Positions 1-8,975 are shown, counted from the first letter of the stretch. The stretch: 64,000 nucleotides of DNA from Bacteroidales bacterium (GCA_016937695.1 JAFGWC010000119.1:1-64000); one strand, 5' to 3'. Notes: generated by a model not told the origin, from the sequence alone. Translations and numbers: made by a program.

Positions 1-53
1 AACATCTGTGTAACTCTATTGTGTTTATTTCCAATTTAGCTACAACTATTTTT

Positions 54-1160
54 TTATCCTGCTAATGTACTGTTTTCAAAAAGATTATCCAAAGGACTTT
101 TAATCTTTTTATTATTTATTTCTATAGTTTTTGTATAAATTTCTGTAGTTTTCGGATTATTATGGCCCAACATATTTTGTATATGTCGTAAATTAATGTT
201 GTTTTGCAAACAATGTGTTGCAAACGAATGCCTTAATGTATGTACTGTTGCCCACGGATTTGAGTTTGTTTCTTTTACTGCTCGTCTAAATATGGCTCTA
301 ATACTGGTAACACTATATTTTCCGCCTGTTTGTCCTTCAAATAGCCAGTAGCTTGGCTTATACATCCTGTAATAAATTCTTAATAAGCGAATTAAATGCT
401 CCGATAAAATTGTCTTTCTGTCTTTTTTCCCTTTTGCTCCTTTTACAAATATATAACCATCATCAGAATGTATATCAGCAATTCGTAAATTTACCAGCTC
501 CGAAATTCTTAAACCTGCACTGTAAATAGTCCATAATATCGCCTTATGCTTTAGGTTTTCAGGATATTGAATTATTTTAAGTACTTCGTTTTCACTCAAA
601 ACATTTGGAATGCTTACACTTTTTCTAGGTCTTTTTATTTCATAATATTCTCTTGGCATACCTAAAACATGCTCGTAATATGCTTTAATTGCATTAATCA
701 TCTGGTTTTGATAGCTTTCGCTAATTTTATTTTCTTTAATAAGTTGATATATAAACCCTTCTATTTGTTCTTTTGTAATTTGTTTTATTTCGTAATTCAT
801 AAATCTTGAAAAAAACACAGTTAACATGTTTTTATATGTCTTTATTGTTGATTGACTATGTGCTGTTAATGTTAAAGTTTTTTCTAATTCATCAATTTCA
901 TCTAGCAGAGCTTTAGTTAATAATCTTTTTTTAACAGGTTTTGGGGCATCATTTTGTTCAATTATGTATTCATTTCCAAAAATCGATTTTAAAGAATTCA
1001 AATTTTCTTTTGTATTTACAATAGACCACAACTTTTGATTATTATGCCAAAAGGTAGAATTTAAACGCTTTATTTTTTCTCTAAAATCAATCCGTTTATA
1101 CGGAATATAAAATTTAATTCTTTTATCATTGCTTTTAGATAGATATATTATTGCTTTCAT
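54..1160 (-). CDS. Tyrosine recombinase / phage-type integrase (XerD-like)
   Basis: C-terminal catalytic motifs SAGLRISEL, HTLRHSFATH, LGHNNPKTTEIYTK (R..HxxR..H..Y) after a SAM-like core-binding domain. Confidence 0.93.
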   Translation of the reverse strand: MKAIIYLSKSNDKRIKFYIPYKRIDFREKIKRLNSTFWHNNQKLWSIVNTKENLNSLKSIFGNEYIIEQNDAPKPVKKRLLTKALLDEIDELEKTLTLTAHSQSTIKTYKNMLTVFFSRFMNYEIKQITKEQIEGFIYQLIKENKISESYQNQMINAIKAYYEHVLGMPREYYEIKRPRKSVSIPNVLSENEVLKIIQYPENLKHKAILWTIYSAGLRISELVNLRIADIHSDDGYIFVKGAKGKKDRKTILSEHLIRLLRIYYRMYKPSYWLFEGQTGGKYSVTSIRAIFRRAVKETNSNPWATVHTLRHSFATHCLQNNINLRHIQNMLGHNNPKTTEIYTKTIEINNKKIKSPLDNLFENSTLAG

Positions 1161-1325
1161 TCAATAAAATTTAATAAATTTAGTTAAATTTACAATATTT
1201 AATCGATATTTAAGTGCTGATAATCAAGCTTTAATAAAATTAATCGAACATATCGGTTATTAACCGATAATAACCGTTGCACTATGTTTTTGCAGAAAAG
1301 TTATTACTTATATAAAAAATAAATT

Positions 1326-1682
1326 ATGTCTCGTAAATGCAAAATGTGTCAAAAAGAATTTCATGGAAGAAGCGATAAAGTATTTTGCTCGATTCATTGT
1401 AAATCAGAATATCATCTTAAATTAAGAAGAGCCACAGCAAAAGAAGTAAATGAAATAAACAAAATTTTAGCTCGCAACCGGTCAATATTATTAGAGATAC
1501 TTGGAAAAAATGCAGTCCAAAAAAAATTTGAACGCTTACTGCTCGATAAAAAGAAATTTAACTATAAATATCATACCCATATTTTACGAAATAGTAAAGG
1601 AAAACTATATTTTTATGTTTATGATATTGCATGGATGGAATTTTCTGATAATGAAATACTTATAGCAAGAAAAAAGAAATAA
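1326..1682 (+). CDS. Small zinc-ribbon protein of unknown function
   Basis: N-terminal CKMCxxxF...KVFCSIHC four-Cys ribbon; basic C-terminus; divergent from the integrase. Confidence 0.65.
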   Translation: MSRKCKMCQKEFHGRSDKVFCSIHCKSEYHLKLRRATAKEVNEINKILARNRSILLEILGKNAVQKKFERLLLDKKKFNYKYHTHILRNSKGKLYFYVYDIAWMEFSDNEILIARKKK

Positions 1683-2126
1683 ATAGTGCCTATAAATACA
1701 AATAAACTAAGTTCGATTTTTAATTTATAGGATAAAATAATTTTTAAACAGTTAATGTTTAAATGTAAATTTTATAATAAACTTATTTTGCAAGTAAGAT
1801 TCGCTTACGGCAGTTTTCAACGGCCAAGCGTAGAATTTTTAATTCATCACACACAATATTAATCTTTTATTAGTTTTTTTTGTAAAATGTTTGGATGTTT
1901 TATTTTGTATTATTTTGTATTATTTTAGCTTTTTGCGTTAATAATTTACTATTTTATATTTACTAATTACAAATTTCTATTTACTAATTTCTAATTCCCC
2001 AACTACCAACTTTACCTATACATTAAGTTATTTTAACATTTATTGCATTTACTTTACAAATATGTCGGTTATTTTTATAGAGCTATAATTAAACAAACAT
2101 TTTTTTAAACACTAAAATTTTTAATT

Positions 2127-2828
2127 ATGAAAATTAATTATGTTCTTCACAAAAACCCAATAACCCCCGATCCTGACGATTGCAGGGCAGTTGTTGTAAA
2201 CACACAAATTTATTCAATTGCTGATATTATTAAGCAAATAACAGGCGAAGGCTCTATATTAAAAGAAACCGAGTGTATGGCAGTTACCGAAGCTTTTTTA
2301 AAGAAAATAGGTTCAAATTTAGCCGAAGGCATTGGTTTTCAAAGCAATTATTTTTCGGTAGGTATTGATATGCAAGGTGTATTTATTAACGAAAATGATA
2401 GATATGACAGCAATCGGCATAGTGTTTATGCTAATCTTTCGGCAGGTAAGCCTTGGAAAGAAAATCTGGCCAAAGCCACATTTGAAAAAGTAACTACCGA
2501 CGAAAATAAGCCTAAGTTGAATAATATTTTTGATATAAAATCAAAAACTAATAATCAAACGCTTACACCTGGAAGTATGGCAGAGTTACAAGGCAATTTA
2601 TTAAAAACCGACGAATCAGTTGATGATGAAGGTCTTTATTTTATATCTGAAAATGGAGGAGGCGAAATTAAGGTCGCATACATTTATCAGAATTTTCCAA
2701 AAACTATTCAATTTGAAATTCCTGAAACATTAAGCGCAGGTAGTTATAGGCTTGAAGTAAGAAATCGTGCACACAACGGTAAAAGCGTAAGAAAAGGATT
2801 GCTTGAGCAAAGCTTAACAGTTGTTTAA
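2127..2828 (+). CDS. HU/IHF-like DNA-binding protein with C-terminal DUF4469-type beta domain
   Basis: N-terminal MKINYVLHKNPITPDPDDCRAVV...SIADIIKQI and C-terminal SYRLEVRNRAHNGKSVRKGLL typical of Bacteroidota HU-like DUF4469 proteins. Confidence 0.7.
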   Translation: MKINYVLHKNPITPDPDDCRAVVVNTQIYSIADIIKQITGEGSILKETECMAVTEAFLKKIGSNLAEGIGFQSNYFSVGIDMQGVFINENDRYDSNRHSVYANLSAGKPWKENLAKATFEKVTTDENKPKLNNIFDIKSKTNNQTLTPGSMAELQGNLLKTDESVDDEGLYFISENGGGEIKVAYIYQNFPKTIQFEIPETLSAGSYRLEVRNRAHNGKSVRKGLLEQSLTVV

Positions 2829-2869
2829 CAGCACTTTACATGTTTAACATATTAAAATTTAATTATAGT

Positions 2870-2900
2870 ATAAGTCCGGCCGTGTCGGACTTATTATTTT
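2870..2900 (+). terminator. Rho-independent-like terminator after the HU-like gene
   Basis: ATAAGTCCG (2870-2878) / CGGACTTAT (2886-2894) stem followed by T-rich tract. Confidence 0.7.
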
Positions 2901-2969
2901 GACAAAATACATCTAAATATGCATCATTTTCACGCTTCTATAACTAGCTGATTATCATACATCTTGCCT

Positions 2970-3107
2970 TTGGGTAAGTAATCACATAGGCAAATACACG
3001 TATTGCACAACGACATTGGGTAAGTAATCACATAGCCTATGTAAGCTACTAGATGTTGTTGTTGGGTAAGTAATAACATAGACACGCACACGTATTACCC
3101 AAGGCCA
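2970..3107. repeat. Three-unit 46-bp periodic repeat array with conserved 20-bp core TTGGGTAAGTAATMACATAG
   Basis: Cores at 2970-2989, 3016-3035 and 3062-3081, exactly 46 bp apart; third core has one substitution; several inverted-repeat arms. Confidence 0.85.
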
Positions 3108-3196
3108 CAGCTCAAATTATATATAAACAATAAACAATTTACAATTCAGCTACACGTTTTTTATTTATTTTTTATTTAAAGCCTAAAACTAGTTAA

Positions 3197-3224
3197 AAAA
3201 AGCTTTAATCAACAAAATAAATAG
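3197..3224. repeat. 28-bp direct repeat, copy 1 (AAAAAGCTTTAATCAACAAAATAAATAG)
   Basis: Identical to 4274-4301. Confidence 0.9.
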
Positions 3225-3286
3225 TATATACTAAATAGTAAGTTTAAAAATATGCTTTTAAAGATTGCCGGTTTCTATATAAAAAA

Positions 3287-3317
3287 AACTAAGCAAGTCT
3301 TAAAGACTTACTTAGTT
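3287..3317. terminator. Hairpin terminator downstream of the enoyl-CoA hydratase gene
   Basis: AACTAAGCAAGTCTT / AAGACTTACTTAGTT near-perfect inverted repeat, one mismatch, flanked by an A run. Confidence 0.7.
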
Positions 3318-3374
3318 GCTTAATAACTTTTAGCTTAAAGTTAACTGAAAAGATTATTGATTTATTTTTAATCT

Positions 3375-4187
3375 TTAATCTTTAAATTTAGCTTGTCGTT
3401 TTTCGATTGTAGCTTTAAATGCTTCTGTTAAATCTTCAGATAATAACATTGCTGCATTCCATGTGGTCATATAATTTAAAGCATCATCAACAGAATGATC
3501 TCTGGTATAACGCAATACATCTTTAGTTCCACGAATAGATAAAGGAGATTTAGAGGCAATTGTTGTGGCAATTTGCATAACATTTTCCATTAATGTTTCT
3601 TTTGAAGTATAACAATTATTTACCAAACCAATGCTTTGTGCTTCTTGTCCGTGTACTTTTCTGCCGGTATAAGCCATTTCAGCAGCCATTCCCGGCGATA
3701 TAATTTTTGGTAAACGTTGTAATGTACCAATATCGGCAACCATTCCTAAATCAATTTCCTTAATAGTAAAATATGCATCTTGGCTGCAATAACGCATATC
3801 GCAAGCCGAAACAATATCTACCCCGCCACCAATACATCCATTATGAATAGCTGCAAGCACAGGTTTCGAACATTTTTCGATAGCTGTAATTGTATTTTGA
3901 AGTTTTTGAATTAAAGCTCTTATCTTTTCACTTCGTTTGCCTGAACAAGAAATATCTTTAAAACTACCAATCGACATTAATAATTCTAAATCAATTCCGG
4001 AACAAAAATGTTTTCCTTCGCCCGAAAGAATAATAACTCTCACTTCATCAGAATTACTAAGAGTTTCAAAAATAGTTTGCATTTCAATCCATGCATCCAT
4101 ATTTAGTGCATTAGCTTTTTCGGGTCTGTTAAAAGCAACATTAGCAATTTTGTTTTCTATTTCAACTTTAAAATGATTATAACTCAT
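3375..4187 (-). CDS. Enoyl-CoA hydratase/isomerase (crotonase) family protein
   Basis: Crotonase motifs GKHFCSGIDLELL and KPVLAAIHNGCIGGGVDIVSACDMRY. Confidence 0.93.
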   Translation of the reverse strand: MSYNHFKVEIENKIANVAFNRPEKANALNMDAWIEMQTIFETLSNSDEVRVIILSGEGKHFCSGIDLELLMSIGSFKDISCSGKRSEKIRALIQKLQNTITAIEKCSKPVLAAIHNGCIGGGVDIVSACDMRYCSQDAYFTIKEIDLGMVADIGTLQRLPKIISPGMAAEMAYTGRKVHGQEAQSIGLVNNCYTSKETLMENVMQIATTIASKSPLSIRGTKDVLRYTRDHSVDDALNYMTTWNAAMLLSEDLTEAFKATIEKRQAKFKD

Positions 4188-4273
4188 TGCATTTATATTA
4201 AATATGATTAAACTTTTATTTATTCAATTTAAAATATTGATATTTTCATTTATTAAACAGTCAAAATTAATTT

Positions 4274-4301
4274 AAAAAGCTTTAATCAACAAAATAAATA
4301 G
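4274..4301. repeat. 28-bp direct repeat, copy 2
   Basis: Identical to 3197-3224. Confidence 0.9.
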
Positions 4302-4330
4302 AATAAGGCTGTATAAAAATAAAAACATAA

Positions 4331-4407
4331 TCATCTGATGAATTTTCAATTAGCTGTTTTTAAGGATAATAAAATTCAAAATTTTACTAAAGTTATTCAT
4401 CAGATGA
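4331..4407. promoter_or_regulatory. Pair of palindromes TCATC-N-GATGA upstream of the AAA+ gene
   Basis: TCATCTGATGA at 4331-4341 and TCATCAGATGA at 4397-4407; together a perfect 13-bp inverted repeat TCATCTGATGAAT / ATTCATCAGATGA. Confidence 0.6.
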
Positions 4408-4471
4408 CTTTTTAGAAAAAAATGATTATTTTTACTTTAAAAACATTTATTAATGTAAATAATGATAAGGT

Positions 4472-7093
4472 ATGGGAAAAATTGATTACAAATATGGAGA
4501 TCCTTATAAATTTAAATCACTAAAAATTTATTCTTCGGCCGAATGGATGGTAAATTCCACAAAAAAATATCGAAGAGTTTTTGATAAATCAGAAGTTACG
4601 TACATAAGGTCTGAATTTACATTTTACAATAAACTTTTTGATGAAGATGATTGGGACGCAAAAATCAATATAAAAACATTTGAAATACAAAGAGGCAAAA
4701 GAAAAGAGATTTGCAATCTTGAAGAAAAAATGAATATAAGCAAAGATAATCCTGAAGTTCAGGTTTACAAAAGTTGGGGCGTTGATGACGAAGGTGGATT
4801 TTGGGATAAAGGCGATTACATTTGCGAAGCTTATATTGATGATAAATTAGTAGGCAGTGAAAAGTTTTATATAGAAGATGTTGGAAGAGTTTCTATAAAC
4901 AATAATCCGTTTTTTGATATAGAATCAATAAAACTTTATTCAGGTTCTTCTACTTCCTGGGAAGAAAAAGACCATAAATATTTAATAGCTTTTAACAAAA
5001 CAGAAACTCAATATGTTTGGGTAGAAATAAAAATCAAAAATAAAACAGAAAAAGATTGGAATTTTGAGTTCTTCATAAACTTTTATGATGACGCCGGACA
5101 ATTTAAAGCTCAAATATCAAGCTTATATTTTATCGACAGTAAAACTAAAAATACAGTATATACATATCACAGAGGTTGGGGAAACGACGACAAAGGCTCG
5201 TGGAAAGACGATAAATACACAGTAGAAATAGTATTTATGGATAATCTGGTTGCAGCATTACCATTTACAATGGGCAATTCAGACATTGAAGGCGATAACA
5301 TAATAAGCAAAGTAAGTCATTCATTATTATCAGATTCAATGTTTAAAACTCAAGAAGAAAATGAAAAAACTCTTGAGGAATTAATGGCAGAGTTAAATAA
5401 TCTTATCGGCCTTGAAAATATCAAAAAGCAAATTACAGAACATATTGAATATATAGAGTTTTTAAAGCTTAGAAAAGAAAAAGGCCTAAAAGATGAAGAA
5501 AAAATAAGCCTGCACAGTATTTTTACAGGAAATCCCGGAACAGGAAAAACCACTGTTGTAAAATTGCTAGGCAAAATATATAATAAAATGGGTCTTTTAT
5601 CAAAAGGACATATCCATGAAGTAGACAGAGTAGATTTAGTTGGTGAATATATTGGTCAAACAGCACCAAAAGTAAAAAAAGCTATAGAAGCAGCAAGAGG
5701 CGGTGTGCTTTTTATTGATGAAGCATATGCACTTATGCGCTCGAAAGACGACTCGAAAGATTACGGAAGAGAAGTAATTGAAATATTAATAAAAGAAATG
5801 TCTGACGGACCTGGCGATATTGCAATAATGGCTGCCGGATATCCAAAAGAAATGGATAATTTTATAGAATTTAATCCGGGACTTAAATCTAGATTCAAAT
5901 ATTATTTTCATTTTGATGATTATACACCAGACGAATTATTAAATATAGCAAAATATGCAGCCAATAAAAGAGCCGTTTTGGTTGAAGAAAAAGCAATTGA
6001 ATTAATTCAGAAAATCTTAATTGAAGCATATAGAAACAGAGATAAATCATTTGGAAATGCGAGATATGCTTATTCATTAATAGATGAAGCTAAAATGAAT
6101 TTAGGCCTTAGGCTTATTAAACATCCAAATGTAAAAAAACTATCAGACAAGCATTTATCAACAATATTATTAGAAGATGTTGAAAAATTAAAATCAATAT
6201 CAGATAAAAAGCACATAAATATCCCAATTGATGAAGAATTATTGAAATTTACAGTTGAAGAGCTAAATACATTGGTTGGTATGAATCACATAAAAACTGA
6301 AATAAATGATTTAATTAAACTGGTTAGATATTATCGCGAAACTGGAAAAGAAGTGTTAAACATAATGTCTATGCATACAGTATTTACAGGAAATCCGGGA
6401 ACGGGCAAAACAACCGTTGCAAGAATAATAGGAAAAATATTTAAAGCACTTGGTTTGCTTGAAAGAGGCCATTTAGTTGAAACAGGGCGCGAAGGACTTG
6501 TTGCAGGATATATAGGACAAACTGCCATTAAAACTAAAGATAAAATTGATGAATCTATGGGCGGTGTTTTATTTATAGACGAAGCCTATGCACTTTCAGA
6601 CGGTTCCGGCGAAAATTCTTTCGGAAAAGAAGCTATTGAAGTGATTTTGAAAATCATGGAAGATAAAAGAGGCAAGTTTTCAATAATTGCAGCAGGTTAT
6701 CCGGGAAATATGCAAATGTTTTTAGAATCTAACCCTGGATTAAAATCAAGATTTGACAGAGTTTGGCATTTTAATGATTATTCGCCTGAAACACTTTATA
6801 ATATTGCACTTTCGATGTTTGCAAAAGAAAAATTAGAACCAGACACTCAAGCATCAGAGTTTCTGATAAACTATATGAATCAGCTATATCAAAAACGAGA
6901 TAAATTTTTCGGAAATGCAAGAACAGTAAGAAAAATTGTAGAACAATCTGTTCAAAAACAGAATTTAAGAATGGCATCATTACCTTCGGAAGAAAGAACA
7001 ACCGCAATGATGGCAACTATCACAATGCAAGATTTAGCCGAAATTAAAATAGATTCGAATAAAGAAGAAAGAAAATCTATGGGATTTAGATAA
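4472..7093 (+). CDS. AAA+ ATPase with two CbxX/CfxQ/SpoVK-like AAA domains and a duplicated N-terminal domain
   Basis: Two Walker A motifs GNPGTGKTTV, two Walker B motifs GGVLFIDEAYAL, two NPGLKSRF blocks; internal N-terminal repeat. Confidence 0.88.
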   Translation: MGKIDYKYGDPYKFKSLKIYSSAEWMVNSTKKYRRVFDKSEVTYIRSEFTFYNKLFDEDDWDAKINIKTFEIQRGKRKEICNLEEKMNISKDNPEVQVYKSWGVDDEGGFWDKGDYICEAYIDDKLVGSEKFYIEDVGRVSINNNPFFDIESIKLYSGSSTSWEEKDHKYLIAFNKTETQYVWVEIKIKNKTEKDWNFEFFINFYDDAGQFKAQISSLYFIDSKTKNTVYTYHRGWGNDDKGSWKDDKYTVEIVFMDNLVAALPFTMGNSDIEGDNIISKVSHSLLSDSMFKTQEENEKTLEELMAELNNLIGLENIKKQITEHIEYIEFLKLRKEKGLKDEEKISLHSIFTGNPGTGKTTVVKLLGKIYNKMGLLSKGHIHEVDRVDLVGEYIGQTAPKVKKAIEAARGGVLFIDEAYALMRSKDDSKDYGREVIEILIKEMSDGPGDIAIMAAGYPKEMDNFIEFNPGLKSRFKYYFHFDDYTPDELLNIAKYAANKRAVLVEEKAIELIQKILIEAYRNRDKSFGNARYAYSLIDEAKMNLGLRLIKHPNVKKLSDKHLSTILLEDVEKLKSISDKKHINIPIDEELLKFTVEELNTLVGMNHIKTEINDLIKLVRYYRETGKEVLNIMSMHTVFTGNPGTGKTTVARIIGKIFKALGLLERGHLVETGREGLVAGYIGQTAIKTKDKIDESMGGVLFIDEAYALSDGSGENSFGKEAIEVILKIMEDKRGKFSIIAAGYPGNMQMFLESNPGLKSRFDRVWHFNDYSPETLYNIALSMFAKEKLEPDTQASEFLINYMNQLYQKRDKFFGNARTVRKIVEQSVQKQNLRMASLPSEERTTAMMATITMQDLAEIKIDSNKEERKSMGFR

Positions 7094-7185
7094 ATTTTGT
7101 TACTACAAAAATGTTAAATTGCTAAATTGCTAGAAGTATTTATTCCGGCAATTTAGCAAATAAACATGTAACAATAAAAATTTGC
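7091..7185. terminator. Probable bidirectional terminator between convergent genes
   Basis: GCTAAATTGC (7121-7130) / GCAATTTAGC (7148-7157) within a longer imperfect inverted repeat (TGTTAC...GTAACA). Confidence 0.55.
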
Positions 7186-7204
7186 TTTATTTATATTTTA
7201 AAAA

Positions 7205-8833
7205 TTAAAAAACTTTTTCGCCGCCAATATAAGTTTCAAGCACTTTTACTTTTGTGATTTCAATTAAATCAATTTTCATTATATCGTCTTGAGTTACAAC
7301 AAAATCGGCAAATTTTCCGGCTTCAATACTTCCTTTCTCATTTTCTTCAAAATTAGATTTTGCAGCCCAAATTGTAATTGCTCTTAAAGCTTCTTCTCTG
7401 CTTAAAGCATTTTCTATTTGAAATCCTTCATCAGGATAATTATTAACATCTTTTCTGGCTACTGCCGCGTAAAAAGTCAATAATGGATTTATACTTTCAA
7501 TCGGAAAATCAGTGCCGGCAGGTAACCAACCATTTTGGTTTAAAAGCTTTTTATAAGCATAAGCATTTTTTATTCTTTCGTTTCCAAGCCTTTTTTCTGC
7601 CCAATACATATCAGAAGTTGCATGAGTTGGTTGAACAGATGGGATAATTGAGTATTGAGCAAACATCTGAAAATCAACACTATCAACAACTTGTGCATGT
7701 TCTATTCTCCATCTTTTATCGTTTTTTTCTTTTAAATATTTTGCATATATATTAAGCATTAAGCAATTTGCCGAATCGCCAATTGCATGTGTTGCTACTT
7801 GATAATCATTATCATAAGCCAGTTTACAGAATTTCTCTAAAAATGCTAATTCTGATAATAAAATTCCCGAATTATTTTCATCATCAGTATAAGATTTTTT
7901 AAGCTTTGCTCCTCTTGAGCCTAAAGCTCCGTCGGAATATAATTTTATTGCTCTAACACTTAATTTATCTGTTTTATATATTCCTTTTTTAATAAAATAT
8001 TCTACATTTTCGTCGGTTGGACTTAACATTGCATAAATTCTCATTTTCAATTGCTTGCTTTTCTGTAAACTATCAATCAGCAAAACAATATTTTTATCTA
8101 AACCGGCATCGCTAACAGTAGTTAAACCAACCGCAAAACAATCATTTTGTGCATATTTAAAAGCATCTATATTGTCTTTTTCAGATGTTTTAGGAATTAC
8201 ATTATATACTAAATCCACAGCATTATCAATAAGAACTCCTGTTAATTTACCTTCTTTTATAATTATTTTTCCGCCATTTATTTTTGTGTTGATATCTATT
8301 CCTGCTCTTTTCAAAGCTTCGGCATTTGCAATTGCTGCATGTCCGTCAATTCTGGTTAAAACCACAGGTTTCTCTGGAAAAAGCTCATTAAGCACTTTAT
8401 TATCAGGAAATTCTTGATTTATCCAATCGTTTTGATCCCAACCTCTTCCTAAAATCCATTCATGATTATATTTTTGATCATGATTTTTAACTATTTCTAT
8501 AACTTTGTTATAAGATTTTGTTCCTGTAAGATTTGCTTTTTGCAAACTTAAACCATAACCGTAAAAATGACAATGAGCATCTATAAATCCGGGATAAACA
8601 TTTCTTCCTTCCAAATTAATTATAGAATCGGATTTATAGTTTTTTAAAACTTCTAAGTTATTACCAACAGCAACAAATTTTCCATCTTTAACGGCAAAAC
8701 TTTCTGCTTTGTTAAAACTACTGTCAACAGTATAAACATTTGCATTTATTACAATATAATCAACATCCATTTTATTATTACACGCAAGTAAAAAGTTAAT
8801 ACTAAGAGCTAAAATATAAGTTATTTTTTTCAT
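7205..8833 (-). CDS. Amidohydrolase family lipoprotein (YtcJ-like)
   Basis: Lipobox-like LLAC; VYPGFIDAHCHFYG metal-binding motif; C-terminal GSIEAGKFADFVV. Confidence 0.88.
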   Translation of the reverse strand: MKKITYILALSINFLLACNNKMDVDYIVINANVYTVDSSFNKAESFAVKDGKFVAVGNNLEVLKNYKSDSIINLEGRNVYPGFIDAHCHFYGYGLSLQKANLTGTKSYNKVIEIVKNHDQKYNHEWILGRGWDQNDWINQEFPDNKVLNELFPEKPVVLTRIDGHAAIANAEALKRAGIDINTKINGGKIIIKEGKLTGVLIDNAVDLVYNVIPKTSEKDNIDAFKYAQNDCFAVGLTTVSDAGLDKNIVLLIDSLQKSKQLKMRIYAMLSPTDENVEYFIKKGIYKTDKLSVRAIKLYSDGALGSRGAKLKKSYTDDENNSGILLSELAFLEKFCKLAYDNDYQVATHAIGDSANCLMLNIYAKYLKEKNDKRWRIEHAQVVDSVDFQMFAQYSIIPSVQPTHATSDMYWAEKRLGNERIKNAYAYKKLLNQNGWLPAGTDFPIESINPLLTFYAAVARKDVNNYPDEGFQIENALSREEALRAITIWAAKSNFEENEKGSIEAGKFADFVVTQDDIMKIDLIEITKVKVLETYIGGEKVF

Positions 8834-8975
8834 TTGTTTATTTTTTTTATTTCAATATTCGATGAAATATGAAATCTTACATCATTAAAAAAGCTAATTC
8901 AATCAAAAATATCAGCCAATTTACAAATAAATATCCTTAATATTATATAGTTTATTAAAGTAAAAATATTCTAGT

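Noticed and set aside
1900-1990. Short T-rich repeats (TATTTTGTAT twice; CTATTTACTAATT-like twice)
   Set aside because: Low-complexity intergenic DNA; no evidence of a specific element.
2905-2920. 16-bp match AAATACATCTAAATAT shared with 50843-50858
   Set aside because: Several random 16-mers are expected to recur in 64 kb of this composition; flanks do not align convincingly.
2970-3107. CRISPR mini-array (20-bp repeat, 26-bp spacers, three units)
   Set aside because: Repeat shorter than typical, spacers 1 and 3 are related to each other, arms extend into the spacers as hairpins, and no cas gene is present in the window.
2964-3107. Classical integron attC site (GTTGGGT resembles GTTRRRY)
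   Set aside because: The inverted boxes are in the opposite order (TTGGGT...ACCCAA rather than RYYYAAC...GTTRRRY), and no cassette array follows.
3937-4176. Plus-strand 79-aa ORF inside the enoyl-CoA hydratase gene
   Set aside because: Antisense to a clear conserved CDS; no recognisable motif. The same reasoning applies to the other short ORFs opposite annotated genes (for example 5350-5574, 8055-8417, 12949-13179, 24482-24874, 60394-60636, 62008-62274).
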